Source of the DNA: Bosea sp. 124
GTDB taxonomy: Bacteria; Pseudomonadota; Alphaproteobacteria; Rhizobiales; Beijerinckiaceae
NCBI RefSeq assembly: GCF_003046175.1
Contig: NZ_PZZM01000001.1
Coordinates: forward strand, 2,053,501-2,117,500
Direction: 5' to 3'
Length of the DNA: 64,000 bases
Shown: one piece after another, positions 9,925 through 18,853 of the stretch
Position numbering within the stretch: position 1 is the first letter of the stretch
Layout of the letters: every line of letters starts with the position of its first letter
The notes under the pieces: model-generated
Told to the model about the DNA's origin: nothing
The model's database searches: none
What the model saw: the letters and a program-made list of their open reading frames with translations, nothing else
Translations under genes and position numbers: made by a program

Positions 9925-10794
9925 TCAGGCGCGGTCCGGCCGGGGCCTGATCAGGCCCTCCTGAGCGACCGACGCCACGAGGCGTCCTTGCCGATCGAAG
10001 ACGAGTCCGCGCGAGAATCCGCGGGCGCCGGAGGTCGAGGGGCTGTCCTGCGCGTAAAGCAGCCATTCGTCGGCGCGGAAAGGCCGGTGGAACCAGAGCG
10101 CGTGGTCGAGGCTGGCGCCCTGAATCTTTTCGTCGAAGACCGTGGTGCCATGGGCGATCAGGCTCGAATCGAGCAGCATCAGGTCGGAGGCATAAGCGAG
10201 CACAGCCTGATGGATCGCCGGATCGTCCGGCAGAGGCTGCAATGCCCGCAGCCAGACATGGAATTTCGGGTCCATCGGCCCGGCGCCGCCGGCGTAGCGC
10301 TCGAACTCGACCGGCCTGATCTCGATCGGCCGTTCGCGCTGGTAATAGGCGCGCACTGCCTTGGGCATGTTGGGCAGGATGCCGCGGTTCATCGCATCCC
10401 GGTCCGGCAGATCCTCCGGCATCGGCACGTCAGGCATCGGCATCTGGTGGTCGTAGCCCGGCTCTTCGACCTGGAAGGAGGCCGACATGGCGAAAATCGC
10501 CTCGCCCTTCTGGATCGCGAGAACCCGTCGCGTGGTGAAGGACCGGCCGTCGCGCAAGCGGTCGACCTCGTAGACGATCGGAATCTCGGGATCGCCCGCC
10601 AGCAGGAAATAGGCGTGCAGCGAATGCGGCTGGCGGCCTTCGACCGTCTTGCACGCAGCATAGAGCGATTGCGCAATGACCTGCCCGCCGAAGACGCGCG
10701 GCCAGCCGACCTTCGGGCTGCGACCGCGGAACAGATTGCGCTCGAGCGGCTCGAGGTCGAGGATCGACATCAGGGAGTCGCTGATCTGGGACAT
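9925..10794 (-). CDS. tesB: Acyl-CoA thioesterase II
   Basis: Cytoplasmic double-hotdog thioesterase (289 aa; E. coli TesB is 286 aa) hydrolysing medium to long acyl-CoAs. Family blocks are LERNLFRGRSPKVGWPRVFGG, HSLHAYFLLAGDP, VYEVDRLRDGRSFTTRRV, SLIAHGTTVF, ASLDHALWFHRPFRADEWLLY and the C-terminal GLVFDRQGRLVASVAQEGLIR. ATG 10794 (MSQISDSLMSILDLEPL) is the usual start; the longer frame overlaps the divergent hydroxylase gene. Confidence 0.95.
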   Translation of the reverse strand: MSQISDSLMSILDLEPLERNLFRGRSPKVGWPRVFGGQVIAQSLYAACKTVEGRQPHSLHAYFLLAGDPEIPIVYEVDRLRDGRSFTTRRVLAIQKGEAIFAMSASFQVEEPGYDHQMPMPDVPMPEDLPDRDAMNRGILPNMPKAVRAYYQRERPIEIRPVEFERYAGGAGPMDPKFHVWLRALQPLPDDPAIHQAVLAYASDLMLLDSSLIAHGTTVFDEKIQGASLDHALWFHRPFRADEWLLYAQDSPSTSGARGFSRGLVFDRQGRLVASVAQEGLIRPRPDRA

Positions 10795-10940
10795 GGTCGG
10801 AAGGCTCTGCTGGCAGGCGGGTTGACGGTCCGGCCGGCTTGGGGACAGAGGATGGGCCGGCTCTGCCGCATCAGCACCGACCCATCCCGGGCCGTCAAGC
10901 CGGCACCGGATCGACACGGCATCCGCAGGAGGAAAGCAGC

Positions 10941-12188
10941 ATGGCCGTCTTGACCGAGCCGCGCGACGCGATCGTGATCGCAGGGGGCGGCATTGCCGGG
11001 CTTTCGCTCGCGCTCGCGCTGAAACAGGCACTGGGCTCCGGATTTTCGATCGTCGTGGCCGATCCGGCGCTTGCAGCGGCCGCGCGTGCCGATAACCGGG
11101 CCTATGCGGTTGCCGCCGCAGCGCAGGCCATGCTGCGCGCGCTCGGCATCTGGGATGGCATCGCCGCCACTGCCCAGCCGATGACCGAGATGATCGTCTC
11201 CGACAGCCGCAGCGGCGACGTGGTGCGCCCGGTCTTCCTGACCTTCGACGGCGAGGTCGAGCCCAGACAGCCCTTCGCCCATATGATCGGGAGCGCGGCG
11301 CTGATCGCGGCACTGACGGGTGCCTGCCGCACGGCTGGCGTCGTCATGCGGGACGAGGGGGTTCGCCGCTTCGAGAGTGGCGATGCGGGTGTCACGGTCA
11401 CCCTGTCCGGCGGAGAGGAGTTGCCTGCCCGTTTGCTGGTGGCAGCCGACGGGGCCCGCTCGAAGCTGCGCGAACAGGCCGGCATCGGCTGGGTCGGCTG
11501 GGATTACGGACAATCGGGACTCGTCGCGACGATCGGGCATGAGCGCCCACACGGCGGACGCGCGGTCGAGCATTTCCTGCCGTCCGGTCCGTTCGCGATC
11601 CTGCCGCTGAGCGATGGCGGCCGGTTCGGGCACCGTTCCTCGATCGTCTGGACCGAACGCGCCGCGAATCTGCCGGCGCTGCTCTCGCTCGACGATGACG
11701 ACATGCTGGCCGAGATCGAGCGGCGTTTCGGCCTCGAACTCGGCGAGATCGCGCTGGAAAGCCCGGTCTCCGCCCATCCGCTCGGCTTCGGGGTGGCGCG
11801 GCGCTTCGTCGGCGAGAGGCTGGCGCTGCTCGGCGATGCCGCGCACCTGATTCATCCCATCGCCGGTCAGGGCCTCAATCTCGGGCTGAAGGACGTCGCG
11901 GCGCTGGCCGAAACCATCGTCGATGCGGCCCGCCTCGGACTCGATCCCGGGACGGCCGATGTGCTCGAGGGCTATGAGCGGGCGCGGCGTTTCGACACGG
12001 TGGCGATGGGTGCGGTCACCGACGGGCTCAACCGCCTGTTCTCGAACGATGTCACCCCGATCAGGCTGGCGCGCGATCTCGGGCTCGGCCTTATCGACCG
12101 GCTGCCGGGGCTGAAGCGTTTCTTCATCCGCGAAGCGGCAGGCGTTTCAGGCGCGCCGCCGCGGCTGATGAAGGGCGAGGTGCTTTAG
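10941..12188 (+). CDS. UbiH/UbiF/COQ6-family FAD-dependent hydroxylase
   Basis: 415-aa flavoprotein monooxygenase of the ubiquinone-biosynthesis hydroxylase family. The FAD dinucleotide motif is IVIAGGGIAGLSLAL at the N-terminus, VAADGARSKLRE is the DG motif, and LLGDAAHLIHPIAGQGLNLG is the C-terminal GD motif typical of UbiH/F. ATG 10941 has AGGAGGA 7 bp upstream. Which ring position it hydroxylates (C1, C5 or C6) cannot be told from sequence alone. It is divergent from tesB. Confidence 0.92.
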   Translation: MAVLTEPRDAIVIAGGGIAGLSLALALKQALGSGFSIVVADPALAAAARADNRAYAVAAAAQAMLRALGIWDGIAATAQPMTEMIVSDSRSGDVVRPVFLTFDGEVEPRQPFAHMIGSAALIAALTGACRTAGVVMRDEGVRRFESGDAGVTVTLSGGEELPARLLVAADGARSKLREQAGIGWVGWDYGQSGLVATIGHERPHGGRAVEHFLPSGPFAILPLSDGGRFGHRSSIVWTERAANLPALLSLDDDDMLAEIERRFGLELGEIALESPVSAHPLGFGVARRFVGERLALLGDAAHLIHPIAGQGLNLGLKDVAALAETIVDAARLGLDPGTADVLEGYERARRFDTVAMGAVTDGLNRLFSNDVTPIRLARDLGLGLIDRLPGLKRFFIREAAGVSGAPPRLMKGEVL

Positions 12189-12195
12189 GGCGCTG

Positions 12196-12297
12196 CGTCA
12201 TGGTCGGGCTTGACCCGACCATCTCTTGCTGATGATGCGTGCTTTATCCTGCGCGAGATTGTCGGGTCTGCGCTTCGCTTCGCCCAAGAATGACGGC
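12196..12297. repeat. Palindromic intergenic repeat, copy A
   Basis: Between the convergent hydroxylase and Trm112 genes. It opens with CGTCATGGTCGGG facing CCCGACCAT and closes with GGGTCTGCGCTTCGCTTCGC ... AGAATGACGGC. Four related copies occur in this window (25708, 38538, 47867, 55531), all intergenic; the closing half is nearly identical in copy E. Confidence 0.75.
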
Positions 12298-12299
12298 AT

Positions 12300-12500
12300 T
12301 CACGCCTCCAGTGCTCGAGCCTCTTCCGGCAGCATGATCGGGATGCCGTCGCGGATCGGATAGGCGAGCTTTGCGGCTCGGCTGATCAATTCCTGTCGGG
12401 CGGCGTCGTATTCCAGCGTCGTCTTGGTCAGCGGGCAGACCAGGATTTCGAGCAGCTTGGGGTCGATGCGGGGGGCGGGCTCGTTCACGGTGTCGGTCAT
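12300..12500 (-). CDS. Trm112 family protein
   Basis: 66-aa small zinc-ribbon-like protein of the Trm112/YcaR (UPF0434) family. The family core is [17 protein letters not shown] with the C-terminal [20 protein letters not shown]. Only one Cys (CPLTK) is visible, as in bacterial family members that have lost zinc binding. In eukaryotes the family activates methyltransferases; the bacterial role is unclear. It lies 27 bp downstream of the glutamate dehydrogenase gene and is probably co-transcribed. Confidence 0.9.
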   Translation of the reverse strand: MTDTVNEPAPRIDPKLLEILVCPLTKTTLEYDAARQELISRAAKLAYPIRDGIPIMLPEEARALEA

Positions 12501-12527
12501 CGCGTGGCTCTCGTTTCAGGCGCCGGA

Positions 12528-15500
12528 TCAGGCGTTCTTACGCGGCAGGTCGGCCAGCATGCCGGCCGCCACCATCAGCTTGGGCAAGGAGAGGCCGGAG
12601 GCAACGATCGCCTGGATCGTGGTCCGGGTCCGTTCGGCATCGTCCTTTCGGTCGTCCTGCCAGGCTTCGATCGTACCCTTGCCCTCTCCGGCCGAGGCGA
12701 TCTCCCGCGTCAGGCTGGCATGCGCGTCGGTCAAGGTCTCGATCGCGCGCTCGCGGGCGAGCCGCTCGTAATCGTCCGTCGCCGGCACCGCCGCGGCCGC
12801 TGCGGCGAGGGCGGTCAGACCGAAAACCGAATCGACTCCGAAATGAATCCGCGCAACGTCGGCGATGTTTCGTCTGGCCTGCCCGGCGATATCGACGATG
12901 TCCGTCGCCTGGGCCAATGACGGCAGGCTGGCGATGCGGGCCGCCAGCGCCTCCGGCACGCCTTCGGCGGTCAGGACGGCGATCCGGGCCTGCCGCGTCT
13001 GGGCCGCGGCCTCCGGCAGCAGGGTGTCGAGATCGGCGGCCAGCGCCGCGACGCCACCCGCATAATGCGCCACGGTCGGCTCGATCGCGCCCGGCTTCGC
13101 CACGCCCCGGCGCAGGAACCAGCCCATCCGGTCTCTGACGAGTTCCTGGGCAGCGGCATAAAGGCCGAGCTGAGCCTTGCCGGACAGTTTCGCGTCGAGC
13201 GCATCGATCGCACCGTTGAGCGAAATCAGGTCGAAGGAGTCGCGCGCGATCGCATAGGCGGCAGCGATGGCCGGCGCCTGCGCATGGGTCAGCGCCGACA
13301 GCACCGGCACCAAGGCCGGGCCGCCGCGATTGACGATCGCGTTGGCCAGTTGCGTGGCGACGATTTCGCGCCGCAGCTTGTGACGGGCGATCTCGGGAGC
13401 GTAATGCTCGCGCAGCGCCTGCGGGAAATAACGGATCAGCTCACTGTTCAGATAGAGATCGTCGGGCACGTCGGATGCGAGCAGCGCGTCGTGCAAGGCG
13501 AGCTTGGCATAGGCCAGGAGCACGGCGAGCTCCGGCCGCGTCAGCCCTTCGCCGCGCTTCTCGCGCTCGGCCAGTACGGCGTCGCTCGGCAGATATTCGA
13601 CCGTGCGGTCGAGCCGGCCCTCGGCTTCGAGTGTCTGCATGAGGTAGCGGAGGCCGGGCGTCGCCGCGACGCCTTGTGCCTCCGTCAGCGAGAGTGCCAG
13701 CGTCTGGAGATAGTTGTTGCGCAAGACGAGCAGGCCGACCTCATCGGTCATCTGCGCGAGCAGGGCGTTGCGGGCATCCTCGGCGAGACGGCCGTCTTTT
13801 ACCGGATCGGCCAGGGCGATCTTGATGTTGACCTCGACGTCGGAGGTGTTGACGCCTGCCGAGTTGTCGATCGCGTCGGTGTTGAGCCGGATGCCCTTGC
13901 GCGCCGCCTCGACACGGCCGCGCTGGGTCGCGCCGAGATTGGCGCCCTCGCCGATGACGCGGGCCCGGACGTCGCCGCCGCTGATGCGGATCGCGTCGTT
14001 GGCGCGGTCGCCGACCTGTGCGTCGCTCTCGTCCGAGGCGCGGATATAGGTGCCGATGCCGCCGAACCAGAGCAGATCGACTTTGGCTTTCAGGATCGCA
14101 GTCATCAGCTCGGGCGGGCTGACTTCGGGCTTGTCGAGGTCGAGCACGGACTGGATCGCCGGCGAGAGCGGGATGCTCTTGGCCTGGCGCGAGAAGATGC
14201 CGCCCCCGGCCGAGATCAGCGCCTTGTCGTAGTCCGCCCAAGAGGAGCGCGGCAGGTCGAACAGGCGCTGGCGCTCGGCCAGCGACTTCGCTGAATCGGG
14301 ATCGGGATCGAGGAAAATGTCGCGGTGATCGAAGGCCGCGACCAGCCTGATGGCCGGCGAGAGCAGCATGCCATTGCCGAAGACGTCGCCCGACATGTCG
14401 CCGACGCCTGCGACGGTGAACGGCACCGTCTGGATGTCGATGTCGACCTCGCGGAAATGCCGCTTCACGGCCTCCCAGGCGCCGCGCGCCGTGATGCCCA
14501 TCTTCTTGTGATCGTAGCCCTGCGAGCCGCCCGACGCGAAGGCGTCGCCGAGCCAGTGGTGCTTCTCCAGCGAGAGCGCGTTGGCGGTGTCGGAGAAGGT
14601 TGCAGTGCCCTTGTCGGCGGCGACGACGAGATAGGGGTCGTCGCCATCGTGACGCACGGTATCGATGGGCGGAATCACCGTCTCGCCGTCGAGATTGTCG
14701 GTGAGTTCGAGCAGGGTGCGCACGAAGATCCGGTAGCTCTCGGTGCCCTCCGTCAGCCAGGCCTGACGGTCCGACGCCGGGGGGAGCTGCTTCGGCACGA
14801 AGCCGCCCTTGGCGCCGACCGGCACGATGACCGCGTTCTTGACCTGCTGCGCCTTGACCAGGCCCAGCACCTCGGTGCGGAAATCCTGCGGCCGGTCTGA
14901 CCAGCGCAGGCCCCCGCGCGCGACCTTGCCGAACCGCATGTGAATACCCTCGACGCGCGGCGAATAGACGAAGATCTCGTAGAGCGGACGCGGCAGCGGC
15001 AGTGAATCGACCCTGGCGCAGTCGTATTTGATCGAGATCGTGCCCCGCGGGTGACCGCCCGGGCCGATCTGGAAGAAGTTGGTGCGCAGGCCTGCATCGA
15101 TCAGGTTGACGAGGCGACGCAGGATGCGGTCCTCGTCGAGGCTGGTGACGGCGTCCAGCGCGGTCTCGATCGCCGCGCGTTCAGCCTCGGTCTTCGTGGC
15201 GCGCTCGGTTTCAGACAGGCGCGGGTCGAATTTGGCGATGAAAAGGGCGACCAGACCCGAGGCGATGCCGGAATGGCGCGTCAGCGCGTCGGCGATGTAG
15301 CCCTGCGCATAGGGCGCGCCGACCTGACGCAGATAGCGCCCGAGCGCGCGCAGCAGCGCCGCCTCGCGCCAGGCGAGGCCCGCCGCCAGGACGAGCTGGT
15401 CGAAGCGGTCGGACTCGGCGAGGCCGCGGAACTGCGCCATCAGCGCGGCTTCGATCGTCGGGTCGAGGCGGGCGATGTCGATCTCGCCGTCCTCGGCGCG

Positions 15501-17375
15501 CTCCAGCGTCATGTCGTGCAGCCAGACGCGGGTGCTTTCGGCGGCGTCGCCGGCCGCCGGCTGCGGCGTGATGTTATAGGTCCGTTCGTTGACGACGCGG
15601 AAACCCATGTTCTCCAGCACCGGCACGCGGGCCGAGAGCGAGATCGCCGCGCCGCGCGAGAACACCTTGAGATTGGCGCGCGTGACCGGGTCACCCTCGC
15701 GGCGATAGAGATTGACCGCGCGGGCGCGTTCCGGCGTGAGCTTCTGCAGGATGTCGATGTCGTCGAGCGCCTCGGCGGGCGAGAAGCGGTCGCGATAGGC
15801 GGCGCCGAAGGCTTCGGCATAGCGTTCGGCCAGAGCGCGGGCGGCGGGGCCTGCGCGCTCATGATCGAGCACGTCCTTCAGGCCGTCGCTCCAGGTGCGC
15901 ACGATCGCACTGATGCCGGCTTCCAGCGTGGCGCGGTCGATTTTCGGGGTTTTGCCCTCGTCTCGGCCGATGATGTAGTGCGTGCGGGCGAGCGGGCCCT
16001 CCGGATAGGCCGGATAGGCCGCCGAGATGCGGCCCTGATAGATGCCGGCGAGGAATTCGCCGACGCGCCGGCGCACCCGCGTATCGTAACGGTCCTTCGG
16101 GATGAAGACGAGAATCGAGACGAAGCGGTCGAACTCGTCGACGCGCGCCAGCGCCCGGATGCGCGGCCGCTCGGTGAGCTGCAGGATGGCGAGCGCGAAG
16201 GTCTCCAGCGACCCGGCATCGATCTGGAACAGCTCGTCGCGCGGATAGGCGTCGAGCACGTTGAGCAAGGCGCGGCCGGAATAGCTCGCCGGATCGAAGC
16301 CGATGTTCTTCGCGACGCGCGCGACCTTGAGGCGCAGATAGGGAATGGCGAGCGCGCTGCCGGTATAGGCGTTCGAGGTCAGCAGGCCGACGATGCGCAG
16401 TTCGCCGTCGAGCCGGCCATCGGGCGTGAACAGCTTGACGCCGACATAGTCGAGATGGACGCGGCGGTGCACCCGGCTCTTGACGTTGGCCTTGGTGATG
16501 ATCAGCGCCTGCGGCTTGGCCAGGAAGGCGCGGATCTCCGGCGTGACGGCGACCATCTCGCCATTCTTGCGCAGCACCTTGACGCCGGGATCGCGCAGGA
16601 TGCCGAGGCCCGAGCCCTCGATCGGGTCGGCTGCCGCATCGCCATTGGGGAAGCGGTAGGCCCGGATGCCGAGCAGGGTGAAATTGTCGCCGGCGATCCA
16701 TTCGAGGAACTGCAGCGCCTCGCCGACCTCATCTTCCGGCAGCGGCGGCGGGTTGGAGCGATAGGCCTGGATGACCTCGGTGATGCGCCCGCGCATCGCC
16801 GCCCAGTCCTCGACGGCGAGGCCGACGTCGCCATAGACGCGTTCGAGCCCGGCGCAGAGCCTGTCGCGTGCCTCCGCGGAATCGATCCGTTCGAGGTGGA
16901 TCTGGATCAGGCTTTCGCGGCGCGCGCCTTCCGGGGCGCGGCCGGCGGCCTCGCCCGCAAGCGAGAGGAAGCGGCCCTCGGCATCGCGCGCGACCGCGAG
17001 GATCGGGTGGGCGACGAGGCGCGGCTCGTAGCCCTGCTCGGCCAGTTCGGACAGGGTCGAATCGAGCAGGAACGGCTTGTTGTCGTTGACCACTTCCAGG
17101 ATCGTGAGCTGGTGTTCGCGATCCTCACCGCTGAAAGCCTCGTCGCGGAAGCGCAGGTTGATGGTTTCGGGGCGGCGCGGCGCGGCGAGATGGTCGTAGG
17201 CCGCAGCGGCGGCGCGGGCCAGCATGTCGGCCGGCAGCGCTTCGAGATCCTCGGCGACGGCGCGGCCATAGAGCAGGCGCGGAAATTCCGGCGGCATCGG
17301 CCCCGGCAGGCTGGCGGCGGCGGTCTCGATGGCGGCGACGGCCGCTGCCGTCGCATTGCTCACGCGCTTCCCCAT
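12528..17375 (-). CDS. gdhB: NAD-dependent glutamate dehydrogenase, large (about 180 kDa) type
   Basis: 1615-aa enzyme of the bacterial L-GDH180 family, oxidatively deaminating glutamate to 2-oxoglutarate. A long N-terminal regulatory region (about 1-700, with ACT-like segments such as HQLTILEVVNDNKPFLLDS) precedes the dehydrogenase core (about 700-1250): GGLRWSDRPQDFRTEVLGLV, the catalytic lysine region VPVGAKGGFVPKQLP, then DKGTATFSDTAN and GEGANLGATQRGR of the NAD domain. The C-terminal helical region is also typical. Length matches the Pseudomonas/Caulobacter enzymes. No internal stop or shift was seen. Confidence 0.96.
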   Translation of the reverse strand: MGKRVSNATAAAVAAIETAAASLPGPMPPEFPRLLYGRAVAEDLEALPADMLARAAAAAYDHLAAPRRPETINLRFRDEAFSGEDREHQLTILEVVNDNKPFLLDSTLSELAEQGYEPRLVAHPILAVARDAEGRFLSLAGEAAGRAPEGARRESLIQIHLERIDSAEARDRLCAGLERVYGDVGLAVEDWAAMRGRITEVIQAYRSNPPPLPEDEVGEALQFLEWIAGDNFTLLGIRAYRFPNGDAAADPIEGSGLGILRDPGVKVLRKNGEMVAVTPEIRAFLAKPQALIITKANVKSRVHRRVHLDYVGVKLFTPDGRLDGELRIVGLLTSNAYTGSALAIPYLRLKVARVAKNIGFDPASYSGRALLNVLDAYPRDELFQIDAGSLETFALAILQLTERPRIRALARVDEFDRFVSILVFIPKDRYDTRVRRRVGEFLAGIYQGRISAAYPAYPEGPLARTHYIIGRDEGKTPKIDRATLEAGISAIVRTWSDGLKDVLDHERAGPAARALAERYAEAFGAAYRDRFSPAEALDDIDILQKLTPERARAVNLYRREGDPVTRANLKVFSRGAAISLSARVPVLENMGFRVVNERTYNITPQPAAGDAAESTRVWLHDMTLERAEDGEIDIARLDPTIEAALMAQFRGLAESDRFDQLVLAAGLAWREAALLRALGRYLRQVGAPYAQGYIADALTRHSGIASGLVALFIAKFDPRLSETERATKTEAERAAIETALDAVTSLDEDRILRRLVNLIDAGLRTNFFQIGPGGHPRGTISIKYDCARVDSLPLPRPLYEIFVYSPRVEGIHMRFGKVARGGLRWSDRPQDFRTEVLGLVKAQQVKNAVIVPVGAKGGFVPKQLPPASDRQAWLTEGTESYRIFVRTLLELTDNLDGETVIPPIDTVRHDGDDPYLVVAADKGTATFSDTANALSLEKHHWLGDAFASGGSQGYDHKKMGITARGAWEAVKRHFREVDIDIQTVPFTVAGVGDMSGDVFGNGMLLSPAIRLVAAFDHRDIFLDPDPDSAKSLAERQRLFDLPRSSWADYDKALISAGGGIFSRQAKSIPLSPAIQSVLDLDKPEVSPPELMTAILKAKVDLLWFGGIGTYIRASDESDAQVGDRANDAIRISGGDVRARVIGEGANLGATQRGRVEAARKGIRLNTDAIDNSAGVNTSDVEVNIKIALADPVKDGRLAEDARNALLAQMTDEVGLLVLRNNYLQTLALSLTEAQGVAATPGLRYLMQTLEAEGRLDRTVEYLPSDAVLAEREKRGEGLTRPELAVLLAYAKLALHDALLASDVPDDLYLNSELIRYFPQALREHYAPEIARHKLRREIVATQLANAIVNRGGPALVPVLSALTHAQAPAIAAAYAIARDSFDLISLNGAIDALDAKLSGKAQLGLYAAAQELVRDRMGWFLRRGVAKPGAIEPTVAHYAGGVAALAADLDTLLPEAAAQTRQARIAVLTAEGVPEALAARIASLPSLAQATDIVDIAGQARRNIADVARIHFGVDSVFGLTALAAAAAAVPATDDYERLARERAIETLTDAHASLTREIASAGEGKGTIEAWQDDRKDDAERTRTTIQAIVASGLSLPKLMVAAGMLADLPRKNA

Positions 17376-17478
17376 GATCCACCCCTGTTATTTTGCCGCA
17401 GCGATGACATAGGCTGTGCGGCCTTTCAATCTCGGCGCGGCGCAGGGCGACGACCCGGACGACACGACAGGACGTAAC

Positions 17479-18096
17479 ATGGCGACGAAACATGACAAAC
17501 CGAAGCCCGGCGAGAAGCCGGCACGGCAGGATGCGGCGCCGCCTGCGATGGCGCTCGACCTGCCGCCCGGCGCGCTTTCGGCCGAGAATCAGGCCTATTT
17601 CGACAAATGCCTGGAGAAACTCGGCTTCGTGCCGAATGTGCTGGTCTGCTACGCGCATGACGACGCCAAGCTCTCGGCCTTTGCCGGCTTCTACAACGAC
17701 CTGATGCTGGCGCCGTCCGGCCTGTCGAAGCTCGAGCGGGAGATGATCGCAGTCGCCGTCTCCAGTGTGAACCGCTGCTATTACTGCCTCACGGCCCATG
17801 GCGCGGCGGTGCGCCAGCTCTCGGAGGACCCGGTGCTGGGCGAGCTGATGGCGATGAACTACCGCGCGGCGGATCTCTCGCCGCGCCATCGCGCCATGCT
17901 CGATTTCGCGGTGAAGCTGACGGAGACGCCGCATCTCGTCGGCGAGGCCGACCGGGGCGCCCTGCGGACAGTGGGCTTCGCCGAGCGCGATCTCTGGGAC
18001 GTGGCGGCGGTCGCTGCCTTCTTCAACATGTCGAACCGGATGGCGTCCGCGGTCGATATGCGGCCCAACCTCGACTATCACCGGCAGGTTCGCTGA
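17479..18096 (+). CDS. Peroxidase-related / AhpD-like carboxymuconolactone decarboxylase-family protein
   Basis: 205-aa all-helical protein of the AhpD-like group. The redox motif is Cys100-Tyr-Tyr-Cys103 followed by LTAHG (His107), in the context EREMIAVAVSSVNRCYYC typical of peroxidase-related enzymes that reduce peroxides with thiol partners. ATG 17479 was chosen because it starts a Lys-rich, flexible N-terminus; an upstream in-frame start at 17416 adds 21 residues without a conserved motif. It is divergent from gdhB with about 100 bp between. Confidence 0.88.
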   Translation: MATKHDKPKPGEKPARQDAAPPAMALDLPPGALSAENQAYFDKCLEKLGFVPNVLVCYAHDDAKLSAFAGFYNDLMLAPSGLSKLEREMIAVAVSSVNRCYYCLTAHGAAVRQLSEDPVLGELMAMNYRAADLSPRHRAMLDFAVKLTETPHLVGEADRGALRTVGFAERDLWDVAAVAAFFNMSNRMASAVDMRPNLDYHRQVR

Positions 18097-18120
18097 GGCC
18101 GCGAGACGAGGCGCTGCCGA

Positions 18121-18150
18121 AAAGAAAAACGGCCGGCGCAGGCGCCAGCC
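18121..18150 (-). terminator. Strong intrinsic terminator on the minus strand without a preceding protein gene
   Basis: Read on the minus strand, GGCTGGCG-CCTG-CGCCGGCC forms an 8-bp stem (one G-U pair) with a four-base loop, directly followed by GTTTTTCTTTTC. The upstream minus-strand DNA (18151-18472) has no credible protein gene, so it implies a non-coding transcript. On the plus strand there is no U-tract after the stem. Confidence 0.8.
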
Positions 18151-18290
18151 GCTGAGTTGGCCTCGAACCGAATGGCCCGGCCCCACCACATCGCCGGGGG
18201 GCTGGGGGGCTGACAAACCGGAGACCGATGAAACCGGGCCGTCGAGGCAACGCAGCCATTCGAGCCAAGCAACAGGGCGGCGGCTTGGCC
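18121..18290 (-). ncRNA. Candidate structured non-coding RNA in the 376-bp gene-free stretch 18097-18472
   Basis: No gene is recognisable in 18097-18472. On the minus strand a hairpin (GCCAAGC...GCTTGGC, 18264-18289) is followed by a long rod: GCTG/CAGC, GTTG/CAAC, CTCGA/TCGAG and GGCCCGG/CCGGGCC pair in nested order between about 18151 and 18256, with CATCG/CGATG inside. The apical region carries two CCCCCC tracts (complement of 18196-18201 and 18204-18209). The terminator at 18121-18150 follows directly. The 5' end and promoter are not evident. It does not match the hallmarks of RNase P, SRP RNA or tmRNA; a rod with mismatches recalls 6S RNA but identity is not established. Confidence 0.55.
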
Positions 18291-18472
18291 TGATCGGGGC
18301 GAAAATGCGGCGCGCCTGACGAAGCCGTGATATCGGCGGAGCGCTGTTTGCTCCCGGCGTGGCGAGCGCTCGCTGCGCCCTGGCCGGGATTGCTTGCCAG
18401 CGCAGCATCGCGAGCGCATCATCGGCTGCCACATATCAGGGCGGTCCCGAGGATCGCTGATCGGGAGGCGCA

Positions 18473-18841
18473 ATGAGCGAAAGCGACACGCCGCAATCGC
18501 AGCCGATGGCCGGGGTGATCCCTTTCCCAGGGGCATCGAAACCGGCCGCAGTTACCTTCGACCGCCGTGAGCTTTCGGAACTGCTCAATCTCTACGGCCG
18601 GATGGTCGCCGCCGGGGAGTGGCGCGACTACGCCATCGATTTCCTCAAGGACCATGCCCAGTTCTCGGTCTATCGGCGCTCGTCCGAGGTGCCGCTGTAC
18701 CGGATCGTCAAGGATCCGGCCCTGGCCAAGCGGCAGGGCGCCTATTCGGTGGTGGCAGCGACGGGCCTCGTGCTGAAGCGGGGCGCGGAGCTGTCGCGCG
18801 TGCTGCGCGTGCTCGACAAGAAGCTGAGCGTGGTGGGGTAG
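18473..18841 (+). CDS. DUF2794 domain-containing protein
   Basis: 122-aa protein of a family confined largely to alphaproteobacteria; function unknown. Conserved-looking core: VTFDRRELSELLNLYGRMVAAGEWRDYAIDF, AQFSVYRRSSEVPLYRIVKDP and a C-terminal basic segment LSRVLRVLDKKLSVVG. No signal peptide, membrane segment or catalytic motif is visible. ATG 18473 has GGGAGG 5 bp upstream. Convergent with the GNAT gene (12-bp gap). Confidence 0.88.
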   Translation: MSESDTPQSQPMAGVIPFPGASKPAAVTFDRRELSELLNLYGRMVAAGEWRDYAIDFLKDHAQFSVYRRSSEVPLYRIVKDPALAKRQGAYSVVAATGLVLKRGAELSRVLRVLDKKLSVVG

Positions 18842-18853
18842 GGCCTCCCGCCG

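Noticed and set aside
15051-17477. 808-codon plus-strand open frame opposite gdhB
   Set aside because: Same GC-rich shadow effect; the composition is Asp/Arg/Gly-rich without domains.
18151-18260. Assigning the candidate RNA as tmRNA, RNase P RNA or SRP RNA
   Set aside because: None of the hallmark sequences of those RNAs (alanine-tRNA-like ends, GAGGAAAGTCC, GGTCAGGTCCGGAAGGAAGCA) is present.
17125-18536. Long minus-strand open frames across the gene-free stretch near 18.2 kb
   Set aside because: They run antisense through gdhB or the AhpD-like gene, have no recognisable domain or ribosome-binding site, and are explained by high GC content.
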